This document shows positions 33,856 through 44,465 of a stretch of 64,000 bases of DNA, in pieces. The notes under the pieces are model-generated. The model ran no database searches and was not told where the DNA came from. It worked only from the letters and a program-made list of their open reading frames with translations. Made by a program: the position numbers and the translations under genes. Each line of letters opens with the position of its first letter. Within the stretch, counting starts at the first letter, position 1. Origin of the DNA: UBA6054 sp963975575 (lineage in GTDB: Bacteria > Planctomycetota > Phycisphaerae > Phycisphaerales > UBA1924). Where the stretch lies: contig CAXBHL010000002.1 of the NCBI GenBank assembly GCA_963975575.1, positions 186,001-250,000 of the forward strand. Direction: 5' to 3'.

Positions 33856-36459
33856 TCAAAGTACATCGATGGGGATCGGGGCTGGCGAACGATAGAGCAA
33901 CGCTTTGGACATCGCATCCTCGATCACCACGGATGCCTCTGTGGCATCTCGCTGGAGCAGCATCAAGAGTGTGGCCGTGCGGCCAATTCCAATCGAGACG
34001 CTCTTGCTCACCGAGTCGAAGTCGGCGTCAATGGCTTGGCCGACGGTTCCGACTTCCCGGCCTTCGTTGCTGATCAAGGATGCCCGGACGGTTACTCGGT
34101 CGGCGTCGAAGAGCCCTCTCGGCGAAAGAGTGACTGTGACTCGGAACGCACGATTGGTAATCTTGCCCGGGACATCCCGAACGTCGGCTTCGATGCCCGC
34201 CTCGGGCGCGGTGCTCTGGGCAGCGAGTTCAAGCGTGAGTACCGGCACGATGGCTTCTTGGAGGCTGAGCCCACCGTGGTGATAGGCAAGGTCACCACCA
34301 GCGCGGAACACCCCCACTCCACGCGGAACCACGAAGTCGATATCACTCGTATAACCAAGTTCCGATGCGGAAATACGCACAGCAGCTGGTGGAGTAGTAC
34401 CGCCCCGTCCGCACCAGACTCGCCTATGGAGCTCGACCTGCTCTCCCGCCGGCGTATCCAAACGCATGGACTGGTCGCGCTCCTGCCCGAAGACGTGGCC
34501 GTGATCAGCTGCAATCACGACGCGGGAGCAGCCATTTCTGGCCAATCGTCGGATTCCACGAGCGATGTTCCCTACAGCAGTGTCCATTACCTGGCGGGCG
34601 AGGCCTGTTTGCATGCCTTCGCCAATCTGGTCGATGTCCTGGGAGCGGACCACGAGCAGTCGGCAACCGTGCAATCGACTCTTGATCTTCGCGTCAGAGA
34701 TGCTGAGCAGCTCGTCGAGCGTGATGTCCTTGCATCCCGGAATCTTACCCTCCAGGTATCTCTTTCGGTCCTTCAGTGACGTCATCACGCGGCCGTCAAT
34801 CTGGGCACCGAGCTTTCCGTCGGCATCGACGACGTCGAACGAGCGGCTTGCACCCGGGAGAAGCGCGGCCATGCCGATCGGCGTGATGGTCGGAAATGCG
34901 GCGATGCAAGGGCGGACCTGGATTGCCTTTGCATCAGAGAACTGGGAAGCAAGCTCGATTCCCATCTCAAAGCGCAGGGAGTCCGCGAGCACCAGCACCA
35001 TGGGGCCATCGTCGCGAATGTGCGGACTGACAAGCTCATCGAAGACATCGACTTGGCGGTACACGTCTTCAGGGAACTGCCATGACTGGCGATGGAGAGA
35101 ATCGACGAACCTCTCAGCCAGCTCGCCAACGGCCGTTTCGTAGGCATTGAGAACCGCATGCTTCGCGGTCTCGGACTCGGGATCATCGGTCATCGAGGCC
35201 AGGTGGGACTGGAGCTGGCGGTACGCAGCGTCCATTCGATACCACCCGGTAGCCGGATCGGTGTAGCGGTGCACCCAAGTGACTGTCGGGTCAGACGCTT
35301 TTGGAATGGAGTCTCGTACTTCATGGATAGCTCGCCCAAGCAGAGCCATGCGGGAGCATGCCTCCCATTGCTGCTGTCGCATCGAGTCGCGATCCGCCCA
35401 GAAGCAACGATGGTGAACGGATACCAGCCGCTGGGCCTCTTCGAAGTCGCCATCCACGATCATCTCGCCGGCACGGCACAGCAGTGCACGCTCTTCGAAC
35501 TTGAAGGTGTCGATGCTGCCAAGGTTCTCCACGGCAACGACATCCACTCCCAGCTGGAACTCGCGTTCGATCGCATCAGCGATGGTTTCGTACGCGTCGC
35601 CGTGGTGCCGACGGAAGGCGGATGCCGTATCGCGTACGAGCTTCTGCTGATCCGCGGACTTGGCCTTCGCGATCATCGCCGTAATGGCGGGCGGGTCACC
35701 GTCAAGGTCAAGAACGAACTCGTTGATGAGGATGTGCCGGGCGACCTGCATCCGCAGATCGGTCAGCTCGACATCCTCCTTGGGTGTATGGCCCACCTTC
35801 CCGGAAAGCCGGAGAATCTCGCCCCGGGCGCCCTTGTTCTCGATCGCGGAGTCCGAATCCGGCGTGGCTAGCCACGCGGCGATGATCTCGGCTGAGTTGC
35901 GGGCGTCCTTGAACAAGGCGTCGAGGATCGAGCCGGTCTGGCGACCGCCTTCGATCATTGCCCCGGGGCCGTCGAGCTTGGCGATCACGCCCACGATGTC
36001 GGCGTAGGTGATGTTGCCCTCGGCCTTGAGCACCTGATCGATCTGGTCGTCGGACAGAAAGTTCTTCAGACAGAACCGGGCCATCTGGGCGAGCTTCCAC
36101 TTCACTCGAGTGCCGAGGAGCTCGATTTCGAGCAGCGGGTTGGCCTTCGGTTTCTCTTCTTCGCCGGGCACGTAGATGACGAGTGGATCGATCTCGGTCC
36201 CGCAGACCAGCGGCTCGGCGACGATCTTGGTCTCAAACAGCGAGCCGTTGCAGCAGATGAGCGTTGCTTCGTTGCCGTCCAGTTGCACCTGCTCCGGCGC
36301 GCACTCGTCGATGGTGTCCTTGCCGCGCAGTTCGGCGATGAAGCCCGCGAACTCGCCGCGCTCGTCGTGCCAGACGACGACGGACCGATCGCGGATCTTC
36401 TCCATGAGCTGGGCCGCGAGGTACGCGTGGAACGGGTTCTGGGTCTGGGTGCTCGTCAT
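33856..36459 (-). CDS. pglZ: BREX protein PglZ/BrxZ (alkaline phosphatase-like)
   Basis: An 867-residue protein. The N-terminal half is helical and BREX-specific. The C-terminal PglZ domain has the alkaline-phosphatase-superfamily metal motifs VLVLADSLRFEMG (near 500) and VVIAADHGHVFG (near 680). PglZ is the defining protein of BREX and acts with PglX and BrxC in a phage-sensing complex; the enzymatic target is not settled. The ATG at 36459 (MTSTQTQNPF) is used; an in-frame GTG-like start 12 codons earlier would overlap pglX. It is 13 bases downstream of pglX. Confidence 0.92.
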   Translation of the reverse strand: MTSTQTQNPFHAYLAAQLMEKIRDRSVVVWHDERGEFAGFIAELRGKDTIDECAPEQVQLDGNEATLICCNGSLFETKIVAEPLVCGTEIDPLVIYVPGEEEKPKANPLLEIELLGTRVKWKLAQMARFCLKNFLSDDQIDQVLKAEGNITYADIVGVIAKLDGPGAMIEGGRQTGSILDALFKDARNSAEIIAAWLATPDSDSAIENKGARGEILRLSGKVGHTPKEDVELTDLRMQVARHILINEFVLDLDGDPPAITAMIAKAKSADQQKLVRDTASAFRRHHGDAYETIADAIEREFQLGVDVVAVENLGSIDTFKFEERALLCRAGEMIVDGDFEEAQRLVSVHHRCFWADRDSMRQQQWEACSRMALLGRAIHEVRDSIPKASDPTVTWVHRYTDPATGWYRMDAAYRQLQSHLASMTDDPESETAKHAVLNAYETAVGELAERFVDSLHRQSWQFPEDVYRQVDVFDELVSPHIRDDGPMVLVLADSLRFEMGIELASQFSDAKAIQVRPCIAAFPTITPIGMAALLPGASRSFDVVDADGKLGAQIDGRVMTSLKDRKRYLEGKIPGCKDITLDELLSISDAKIKSRLHGCRLLVVRSQDIDQIGEGMQTGLARQVMDTAVGNIARGIRRLARNGCSRVVIAADHGHVFGQERDQSMRLDTPAGEQVELHRRVWCGRGGTTPPAAVRISASELGYTSDIDFVVPRGVGVFRAGGDLAYHHGGLSLQEAIVPVLTLELAAQSTAPEAGIEADVRDVPGKITNRAFRVTVTLSPRGLFDADRVTVRASLISNEGREVGTVGQAIDADFDSVSKSVSIGIGRTATLLMLLQRDATEASVVIEDAMSKALLYRSPAPIPIDVL

Positions 36460-36472
36460 CGGCGGTTTCGTC

Positions 36473-39400
36473 CTACTTCGACCTCGTTCGGCCACGCTTG
36501 CGTGAGCCGCTGTTCCCGGCGGCCTGCCCGGCGGCGATCAGCTTGGAGAGAGCGTCCTTGACCTGACGGCTTGTCCGCTCGTTGACCAGGCGGGTGATCA
36601 GATCAACCCACGACTTGGCGTTGGCGTTGGGTCCAGGTGCCTTGCGCTTGTGCCACTTCTCTTTGTCGTCCTGCTCCCAGAAGACGTCTTCGAGGCCGTG
36701 CGCGATGGCGAGGCTGCGGTCATCTTGGCACTTGGGCACGACGCGTTCGGGCCAGAGGTGCATGGCGAGGTGGGCCCAGTCGTAGTCGCCGGCGACGAGC
36801 TTGTCCCAGATCTTCTTGCACTCCTTCTGCCACGGCTTGTGCTGGGGAAAGAGCCGCCAGAGCGGGGCGAGGCAGATCACCACACCATCGTCGAGGTCGG
36901 GCGACCACAGCGGGGCGACGCGGGCGACCTCCTCGATCATGGTCTTCAGCTCACTGGCGAAGTCCTCCTGGGCCTCGATCTCCTTGCGCTGGCCCGAAGT
37001 CGGGCTGGCGCCGGCGTCGGCCTTGAGGCGGCCGAGCAGGCTCTCCTCCTGGTCCAGCTTGGGGCGCAGGATCTCGTTGAGCACGCTGAAGAGACTGTCG
37101 CCGGTGACGCGGTGGGCGTAGAGCCAGACCGCGTACTTGCCCGAGGGCACGCCGAGCTGCCAGAGGATGGGCGCCTTGCGGCGGCTCTTGCTGTGCTTCT
37201 TGATGTGGTGCTCGAAGAAGCTCTTGGCGAGCCAGGTCCGCAGGTCGTGGCCCTTGGGGTCGAGGATCGACGCGGCCTCGGCCCAGTAGGCGTCGGACTC
37301 GGCGCCGAAGACGACGTCGAAGACCGACCGGACCGCGGCGACGATGTCGCGCGGGTGGCCCGGGTCGTCGACGAGGACGCCGTCGGTGGGCCAGGCGATC
37401 GGGTAGCCGGCGGGCGGCTCGGCGACGGGCAGGCCGTCGTCGCCGGTGAGCATGCCGGGCGAGCAGACCGGGAGCGGGTCGAAGGGATCGGGCTCGGGCG
37501 GGGCCTCACGCTCGCCGGTGACGAGGCGGACATCGAAGCGGCCAACGGCGACGCCCACGCTCCAGGAGCAGAGATCCTCGGCTTGCGACGTAGCGCCTTC
37601 AGACTCAATCTCGTTGTCGTCCTCTTCGTCCGAAGTGGCGGTCTGGACCAAGTCAGCGATATCAGATGCCAAGTCGAGGTTCACTTCGCTCAAGGCGTCC
37701 CTTGCATTCTGAATTAGCAAAGCAACGGATGGCGTGTTCGCAATGCTGCGCGGCAAGCAGAACAGTGGCGACGTTTCACTACTAGACGCGATCGTGTCTG
37801 CCAGTTGGTAAACAGCGCGACAGGCTGTTGCACTCGGACGCATCTTTGAATCCGGCACTGGCAGCACTTTGACAGCACCTGTTTCGTACGAACCACCAGT
37901 AGATTGGTCCTCGACCAGCCCGTGGTACAGATCACTGGCGAGCAGAATCCCAAGCCACTCGGCGTCCTTGGGGCGAGAAGTGACCACAACCGGGCTCTTG
38001 TCGCTGAAGATTGTCCCGCGTCGCATGCGCCGGAAGCTCAGGCCACGCGTACTCCGACGTGACCATCGGATGGCTGGAAGAAAGTAGTACCGGGAAGACT
38101 GTCGTGAACGTGCAACATTGCCCCCGATGAAATCATTGAATGCTGCCACTTCCTTGCCGTCGCTGGCCCAGTTGATGACAAGGTGCGTATCTCCCGAAAA
38201 CCATCCGTACTCGCCACCCTTCGAGAAGGGGATCCACCTTGGCTGATCGACTTCGGCCGGAACTTCCCAACGAAGTCGAACAAAGCGCTCATCGTCCGAC
38301 GTTGAGAGGCCTTTCGTCACGCGCCCGAGATCTGGCTCAAAGCGACTGTCAGCGTTCAGAAGTTCGAGCTGCTCAGAAGAGAGCCAGTACAACAGCTGGT
38401 TCCCGGGCACTAAGTTAAAGAAGGACCGGCGTCGATGGTGCCAGTGCAATTCTTCGATGCCGTCATGCAGCCGAGGTCCCTTTCGGGTATCGGAAAAAAG
38501 CGAGCGATCAAATCCGCCTCGCTCAAGCGTATAAGCAGCGGTCTCTACTAGTGCGTCGTCTAGGATCCCCCAGCCTAGATCCACGAGATACTCGATCTCG
38601 TTACTGCGACTCCCCTGCATCAGCGACAGCCTGAAGTCTTTGTGATGGCGCCCACTCAGGAACGAACGTGAACTGATCGCTCCAAGCCTGCCGCCATCTC
38701 GAAGCATCTCACGACCTCGAACGACGAATGCCGCATACGCATCATTACGACCCGCCGAAATCCGATTGGTGACATACGTCTGTGCAGCAGCAGGCAGCGC
38801 CCCGAAGGGCGGATTCATCAGAACGACATCCATCGTGGTGCGGCAAATATCTATGAAGGCGAAGCCGGCGGCGGCGTCCTCGGCGAAGAGGCTGCGGCGG
38901 TAGCGCTGGCCGTTGGCGGCGGACTCTGCGAAGCGTTGGAGAGCGTTGAGGGTCTGGGCCTCGGCCTGCTCCCAGAAGGAATCGTCGGTGACGCCGGAGA
39001 AGTCGAAGCTGGACTGCTGGGCCTTGGGCTTGGCGCCGCCGAAGAGCATGGCCTGCTCTTCCTTCGGTCGCTCACCCCACTCCTTGCGGGCCTTTTTGAT
39101 GGCGTCGGCGAGTTCTTCGTGGATCTTCAGGAGTGAGCCCGCGTCGCCGGCGAGGCGCATCTTGTCGACGACGACCTCCATGAGTTGGCCGAGCACGGCG
39201 GGCTTGATATCGCTCTTGAACGCCTGGAGCAGGTCGGCCTCGGCGGGCATGGGCTCGGCGACGGCGATGTTGGCGCGGGTGATCGGCGGGCGTTCCTCGC
39301 GAGAGATCTTGAACTCGTTGAACGCCCGCTGGGCCCGCATCCAGAGGGCGAAGGCGCCGATCTGTGCGCAGCGGGGGTCGATGTCGATGCCGTGGAGGTT

Positions 39401-40888
39401 CTGGCGGAGGATGAGCCCGGGGAGGGCGAGGCGGAGGGAGGCTTCGTCGGGGTAGTCCTCGCGAAGGGTCTTGCCGGTGAGCCGGGAGGGCGGTGACTGC
39501 TCGTCGGCCCAGGCCTCGGCGTAGATCTCGAGGAGGAGGTCGAAGCAGTAGATGAGGAAGTGGGACGAGCCGCAGGCGGGGTCGAGGATCTTGAGGTCGC
39601 GCGGGTCCTTGCGGGGGCGGTGGCGGACGAAGACGGGTTGCTTGAGGAGCTGCTCCTGGGTGCGGTCGGGCTCGCGGGCTTCGAGCACGCGTCGGCGGAC
39701 CTCGTTGGCGAGGCGGAGGAAAACGGGTTCCTCGATGCCGGCGCCGTCGCCCTGTCGGTCTGCCCGGCACTGGCAGAACATGACATCGAGGATGTCCTGG
39801 GTGGTGAACCCAGACAAGTCGTCGGCGGCCTTCATGCGGGCCTTGGTAGGCCAGGGCCACCAGTCGTTGCCGGCATCGTCTTCGAGCGGGTGGCGCTCAT
39901 AACCGTCGACGCAGTGGGCGAGATCGATGAGGCGTTGGGTGTCGCCGGGCTGGAATTCGGGGAAGTCGGCGGTGGAGTCTTCGTCAAAGAGCTTGGCAAG
40001 GGCGATGCACCCTGCCTCGGCGTGATCCGACTTTGGGTCGGTCATGGCGCTCAGGAAGACCTCGTCGGGGCGGCGGACGAGATAGCGGCACTTGTCGGCC
40101 AGAGCGGTGTTGCCCTGGCGCATCTCGAACCAGGTGCGGCCGAGCGTGTTGTCGACGAGGAACTCGACGACATAGCGCGGCGTGAAGAACTGGTTGCGGA
40201 CGGCGAGCTCGTAGCTGTTCTGCGGCGCTTTGGGCTTGCCCTTCGCGTCGTAGCGGGCCTTGCGGCGGTCGTCGTCGCTGTTGAAGTACTGGTAGACCCA
40301 GCCGATGGTCTCGTCTTCGGCCCAGACGGAACTGAGATCGACGGCGTTGAGGATGTCGAGCAGCGACTCGAAAGCTTTGCGGCGGGGCCAGGCGAGCGAG
40401 ACAGAATCGTGGCGATCGAAGAGAACCTTGACCTCGAGTGAGAGTTCGTCGAAGAGGCACTCGAGGTAGAGCCGGTAGCCCTTGTCGGGCGTGAGGTTGA
40501 TGGCGGGTGCCGAGAGACAGAACTCCTTGAAGCCGCTCGACTCATCACCTTTGGAAATGCACTGCTGAACGAGACCGCGGACCTCAAGCATCTTGAGGGC
40601 GATGAAGCGGTTGAGGATGGTGAACGCGGTCTCTCGGACGTAGCTGGCGATGGCTTCTTCGAGCCGCTGCTTCTGGGCACTGCCTCCCGCGCGGTGCCGG
40701 ATGGACTCGACAATCTTCGCCCGCGTGAGGCGTTGGCGAGCATCGAGGTGCGGAGGGTCTTCCTCGGCGATCGTGCCGTCTGGCAGGATGTCGAAATCGC
40801 CCTCGAGCTGCTCAGCGACATCGGTCTCGAGCAGGCGGCGAACCTGCTGAGTGGCGTTGAGGAGCGTGTTGCGTGTCTTGTCGTCCAT
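36473..40888 (-). CDS. pglX: BREX adenine-specific DNA methyltransferase PglX/BrxX
   Basis: A 1471-residue N6-adenine methyltransferase that marks host DNA so BREX does not attack it. The AdoMet-binding motif I reads DPACGSSHFL (near residue 437) and the catalytic motif IV reads NPPF (near 691), separated by a long insertion as usual in PglX. The N-terminal and C-terminal flanks (about 430 and 700 residues) are BREX-specific specificity regions. The frame is intact. It is 6 bases downstream of brxC. Part of the coding sequence around 37600-38800 is clearly lower in G+C than the ends, suggesting a recombined target-recognition segment. Confidence 0.93.
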   Translation of the reverse strand: MDDKTRNTLLNATQQVRRLLETDVAEQLEGDFDILPDGTIAEEDPPHLDARQRLTRAKIVESIRHRAGGSAQKQRLEEAIASYVRETAFTILNRFIALKMLEVRGLVQQCISKGDESSGFKEFCLSAPAINLTPDKGYRLYLECLFDELSLEVKVLFDRHDSVSLAWPRRKAFESLLDILNAVDLSSVWAEDETIGWVYQYFNSDDDRRKARYDAKGKPKAPQNSYELAVRNQFFTPRYVVEFLVDNTLGRTWFEMRQGNTALADKCRYLVRRPDEVFLSAMTDPKSDHAEAGCIALAKLFDEDSTADFPEFQPGDTQRLIDLAHCVDGYERHPLEDDAGNDWWPWPTKARMKAADDLSGFTTQDILDVMFCQCRADRQGDGAGIEEPVFLRLANEVRRRVLEAREPDRTQEQLLKQPVFVRHRPRKDPRDLKILDPACGSSHFLIYCFDLLLEIYAEAWADEQSPPSRLTGKTLREDYPDEASLRLALPGLILRQNLHGIDIDPRCAQIGAFALWMRAQRAFNEFKISREERPPITRANIAVAEPMPAEADLLQAFKSDIKPAVLGQLMEVVVDKMRLAGDAGSLLKIHEELADAIKKARKEWGERPKEEQAMLFGGAKPKAQQSSFDFSGVTDDSFWEQAEAQTLNALQRFAESAANGQRYRRSLFAEDAAAGFAFIDICRTTMDVVLMNPPFGALPAAAQTYVTNRISAGRNDAYAAFVVRGREMLRDGGRLGAISSRSFLSGRHHKDFRLSLMQGSRSNEIEYLVDLGWGILDDALVETAAYTLERGGFDRSLFSDTRKGPRLHDGIEELHWHHRRRSFFNLVPGNQLLYWLSSEQLELLNADSRFEPDLGRVTKGLSTSDDERFVRLRWEVPAEVDQPRWIPFSKGGEYGWFSGDTHLVINWASDGKEVAAFNDFIGGNVARSRQSSRYYFLPAIRWSRRSTRGLSFRRMRRGTIFSDKSPVVVTSRPKDAEWLGILLASDLYHGLVEDQSTGGSYETGAVKVLPVPDSKMRPSATACRAVYQLADTIASSSETSPLFCLPRSIANTPSVALLIQNARDALSEVNLDLASDIADLVQTATSDEEDDNEIESEGATSQAEDLCSWSVGVAVGRFDVRLVTGEREAPPEPDPFDPLPVCSPGMLTGDDGLPVAEPPAGYPIAWPTDGVLVDDPGHPRDIVAAVRSVFDVVFGAESDAYWAEAASILDPKGHDLRTWLAKSFFEHHIKKHSKSRRKAPILWQLGVPSGKYAVWLYAHRVTGDSLFSVLNEILRPKLDQEESLLGRLKADAGASPTSGQRKEIEAQEDFASELKTMIEEVARVAPLWSPDLDDGVVICLAPLWRLFPQHKPWQKECKKIWDKLVAGDYDWAHLAMHLWPERVVPKCQDDRSLAIAHGLEDVFWEQDDKEKWHKRKAPGPNANAKSWVDLITRLVNERTSRQVKDALSKLIAAGQAAGNSGSRKRGRTRSK

Positions 40889-40894
40889 AGGTTG

Positions 40895-43800
40895 TCACTG
40901 GATCAGGATGATCTTGCCACGGCCCAGTTCGTTCTCGCAGTCGGCGCGAAGGGCGCCGAGCGCCGCGTCGAGTTGCTCAGGGGATTCGATCGCGTTCGCG
41001 AAGTACTTCGTGCTCTTGACCTTGACGAGCCTTTCGCCCTCGTTGATCTTGTTGACCTCGTGGATGGCCGTCGCGAGCCGTGACTCGCAGGCCTCCGTTT
41101 CCGAACGGATCTGGGAGATTGGGGTCGTCGCGGATGTGTTGTCCTTGGCGAGCGACGAGAGGGGCATCGCGATGCGTTCCTGCTGCTCTTTCGATAGGCG
41201 TGGCCAGCCATCAAGGCTGTGAAGCTTTGAGAGAGCGTCCGTGTAGGTCGCCGTCCGATCGGCCAGGGCCTGGTCGAAGACCTGCTTGTATGTGTCTCGG
41301 ATCTTGGCCGCACGCTGGGAGATCTCGGGGACCTGCTCGAAGAATGTCTCTCGCTGAAGGAGATCTTTCAGCAGCTCGGCGGCCTCCTGCACTGGTTCGT
41401 CCAGATCGGGCTCGCCGCTCAACGCCGGCCACATGGTGGTCACCGCGGTGCGGGCGTTCCGAATCGTTTCGAGGTTTGGCTCGGTGAGCTTGCCACGCAG
41501 CGAGGCCGCACGCGCGATTGCCTCCCTGATGCTCTGAAAGGAAGTGTTAAAGGTCTGGATAGCGTCTTCTTCGCTTCCGGACCGGAGCGACTTCATCTGA
41601 CTGATGGCACCGGCGAGGACTTCGCCACCTGGCAGGGCATCAGCAACGAGTATTCCGCGAACTTCGAGGAGATCATCTTCGTGGCTGGATGCCGCATCAC
41701 GGATAGCCGAGGCGATGGATGCGCTGTTGAGTTCGGGGACATCCTTGCCGAAAGTCTTCTTGAAGTTGTCAGCAGCGGCCATCAACTCCTTTGCGTCGAT
41801 GGCTTTCTTCGGACGGAATGTCGCCCCGCGAAACTTCGGGTTTGAACCGAACAGGTCCTTGGCTTCATCGGAGGGAACGGTCTCGATGGTACGGCCTTGC
41901 GATACAGCCGCAATTTTGCCGTCTCGAAGTAGGCAAAGGGTCAGGAGCTTGACGATCTCGAAGTCCCACCCAAACGGCGGGGCGCCGAAGTCAGCTTCGA
42001 GCGATCGACCTGATGCTGCGTTGCCGTAGTTGGCAACGCTTTCGATCCGTGCCAGGACGTCGTGGAGTGGTGACTGTTCCGCGTTGACCCTCCCGCGGCC
42101 TCCCTGTATCGATACGAGCTTGAGCTGCGTGAAAATGGGCGGGAGACCTTTGAGGTTTTCGTTCGTGAGCAGTGCCTCAATGTCCTTCTTTTGGACCCGG
42201 CAAGCCGCTTCGCCGAATCGTTCAAACACCTCTGGCAGGGCTGCCTTCATACGAGTTGAAGCGATCTTGCCGACTTCCGATTCGCCTTGGGTGGGGCTGC
42301 GGTCGTTTCCTCTGAAGTAGATCGTCCCGTTTGAGCAGGCTTCACGGATTAGCCGCTTCAATTCCTCCTGCTGCCGCTGAAGTCGGCGTTTTTCCTCGCC
42401 TAGAAGCCGCACTTCTGCCTCGGTCGAAGCACTCCGCTTCTTCGTGGCCATGTCTTGCGATCGACAGATCTCTTCGGCAGAGAGATCTATTGCCTTTGAG
42501 ATTGGAACCGCCCAGAAGACCTTCCCCTGGTCCCGCTGGCTCTCTCTTCGGATCTCGGTTACCCGATCTTCGTAGCCATTGTCCTCGGGGAGAGTTCGCA
42601 GCTCAAAATCGATGTCGCCGGCTACCCGCTGTCTCCCGTTGAGCACGAGGCTCGCCTTGAACACGCGAGTCTCGGCGAGCTCGTGGGTCGGCGCCGGCTG
42701 CCAGAGTTGCTCGACCTGGTCACCAATCACCTTCGCAATTTCCGGTGATCGCGGAGACAAGCCGGCACGTTGCTTCTCCCAATCGTCCTCGCTTGGTGAC
42801 GGAATCCGGTAGCCGTCGTCTCCCTTGCGGATAAGCCGGGCATGCTCGAGAGCTTGAAGTGCCTCGTTGATCTCAGGCAGCCGCGAGTCAGCGTCGACGG
42901 CCGGATGCAGGACTGCCGCGATCGATTCAGGGGTTCTCTTGATCTGAGGAACAAACTGAAGGAGGCAGATCGCCTTGGCAACAGCAAGCGCGGCAGGATG
43001 CTCTACCTCTTGCGCGATTCGATCGATCTTGTCACGAATATCACTCGCGATATTCCCGCGGACGAGGTCGAACACGCTGTCAAGGGTGACGAGTGACCCG
43101 ACCGGTTTGCCGGCAAGGCCTACCTCTGGATGCGTCAGCAGCTGCTGAGAGAGCTTGATGACTGTGCGGTTGGCACCTCCGACGTGTGCGATCGCGCCGC
43201 CCTGGGTGCGAAGCCCAGAAACGATGTCGATAATGAGACGGATCTGGTACGGGAGCAAGGGGTAAAGGCGGATGAAATTGTCTGCGGATAACTCTTCCAG
43301 CTTGACATCGGCTTGCGGCTGAGCACAGTGGGAGAGCTTTCCACGATGCTGCTCGAACAGCTGGCGAAGTGACTTCTCCGCATCTGCGTTCTTGGACAGA
43401 ACGCGCTCGCTCGTGACGGTGGAGATATCAGAGGGCTCAAGATGGACGCGGAGATGATCCGGGAAACGATCCATCAGCCGGGCTTGTTCGACCCGCTTGT
43501 CGTCTAGGCTGCCAACCATCTCGTTCAGCTTCTCTTGCGATGTCACAATCACCCAGACTCGCCCACGTGCAACGCGGCCGAGTGCCTGGACGATGCCCTG
43601 CAGATCAAGCATCTTGTTCACGTCGCGTGCAACAAACTGACCGGCCTCGTCGATGACGAATACCAGCCGGCGATCACCACGGCGCCGGCTCAGCAGCTCG
43701 ACGCTCCGCTCTGCGAGGTCGTTGGCGCTCAGATCAAATCGATTGCGGGCCGATTTTGCCCACGAGTCCGCCGCAGGGTAGTTCGCGGCGTCCATCTCGT

Positions 43801-44431
43801 GGAGTACGCGCGACGCCTCACTCATGGCAAAGGCTGTCATGGACTTCCGAGTATCCCACTCTTTGCCGATATGCTCGAGAAACGCCTGCCGGAACTGCTC
43901 CAGCGCCCCGTCTTCCTCGAGCCCGATCTCCAGCTCCGCTAGGTCCAAGTCCTTGGCGTAGCCGAGGTGCTCAAGAAGCTGTCGATAGATGATCTCCGTG
44001 AGCTTCTGATCAGAGTTTCGAACACCGGCATCGGTGGCGAGATCAAAGATGACCACTTCGCTCGGCAGTTTCTCCCCGATTGTCGAGAGCACGACATCAG
44101 TTCGCGAGTCATGAAACTTCTGCGCGATACGACGACCGGCGGGCGTCCCCTCGAGGTCACGGTTCTCGATGGCGATGCCCAGAAGCTTTGCGAAGCTCGA
44201 TTTTCCAGATCCGAAGAAGCCAGATACCCAAGATGCCATCTGCTCACTCGGCTTGTTCTTGGACTCTGCATATGACTCCAGGATGCCGGTGAATGACTTT
44301 CGGATAGCAGGCGTTGGGACATACTCCTCGATCTCCTGGATGACAACGCTGTCGTCCTGTTGATCGACCTTGATCACTTCCTGGATGGGCCGGAAAATAT
44401 CCCGGTCGAAAAGAGTATTGATCGTGCTCAT
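40895..44431 (-). CDS. brxC: BREX ATPase BrxC
   Basis: A 1178-residue P-loop ATPase. Walker A is GFFGSGKSSF at residues 71-80, and a Walker B-like RRLVFVIDEAGQF lies near 255. The long C-terminal region is helical and contains a coiled coil (RSASTEAEVRLLGEEKRRLQ). BrxC belongs to the PglY/BrxC family (DUF499/DUF6079-like) and is essential in BREX. AGAGG lies before the ATG. It is 34 bases after brxB and 6 bases before pglX. Confidence 0.92.
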   Translation of the reverse strand: MSTINTLFDRDIFRPIQEVIKVDQQDDSVVIQEIEEYVPTPAIRKSFTGILESYAESKNKPSEQMASWVSGFFGSGKSSFAKLLGIAIENRDLEGTPAGRRIAQKFHDSRTDVVLSTIGEKLPSEVVIFDLATDAGVRNSDQKLTEIIYRQLLEHLGYAKDLDLAELEIGLEEDGALEQFRQAFLEHIGKEWDTRKSMTAFAMSEASRVLHEMDAANYPAADSWAKSARNRFDLSANDLAERSVELLSRRRGDRRLVFVIDEAGQFVARDVNKMLDLQGIVQALGRVARGRVWVIVTSQEKLNEMVGSLDDKRVEQARLMDRFPDHLRVHLEPSDISTVTSERVLSKNADAEKSLRQLFEQHRGKLSHCAQPQADVKLEELSADNFIRLYPLLPYQIRLIIDIVSGLRTQGGAIAHVGGANRTVIKLSQQLLTHPEVGLAGKPVGSLVTLDSVFDLVRGNIASDIRDKIDRIAQEVEHPAALAVAKAICLLQFVPQIKRTPESIAAVLHPAVDADSRLPEINEALQALEHARLIRKGDDGYRIPSPSEDDWEKQRAGLSPRSPEIAKVIGDQVEQLWQPAPTHELAETRVFKASLVLNGRQRVAGDIDFELRTLPEDNGYEDRVTEIRRESQRDQGKVFWAVPISKAIDLSAEEICRSQDMATKKRSASTEAEVRLLGEEKRRLQRQQEELKRLIREACSNGTIYFRGNDRSPTQGESEVGKIASTRMKAALPEVFERFGEAACRVQKKDIEALLTNENLKGLPPIFTQLKLVSIQGGRGRVNAEQSPLHDVLARIESVANYGNAASGRSLEADFGAPPFGWDFEIVKLLTLCLLRDGKIAAVSQGRTIETVPSDEAKDLFGSNPKFRGATFRPKKAIDAKELMAAADNFKKTFGKDVPELNSASIASAIRDAASSHEDDLLEVRGILVADALPGGEVLAGAISQMKSLRSGSEEDAIQTFNTSFQSIREAIARAASLRGKLTEPNLETIRNARTAVTTMWPALSGEPDLDEPVQEAAELLKDLLQRETFFEQVPEISQRAAKIRDTYKQVFDQALADRTATYTDALSKLHSLDGWPRLSKEQQERIAMPLSSLAKDNTSATTPISQIRSETEACESRLATAIHEVNKINEGERLVKVKSTKYFANAIESPEQLDAALGALRADCENELGRGKIILIQ

Positions 44432-44465
44432 GGTGCCTCTGGCGTCTGGGAGCCCTCTGGCCGAA

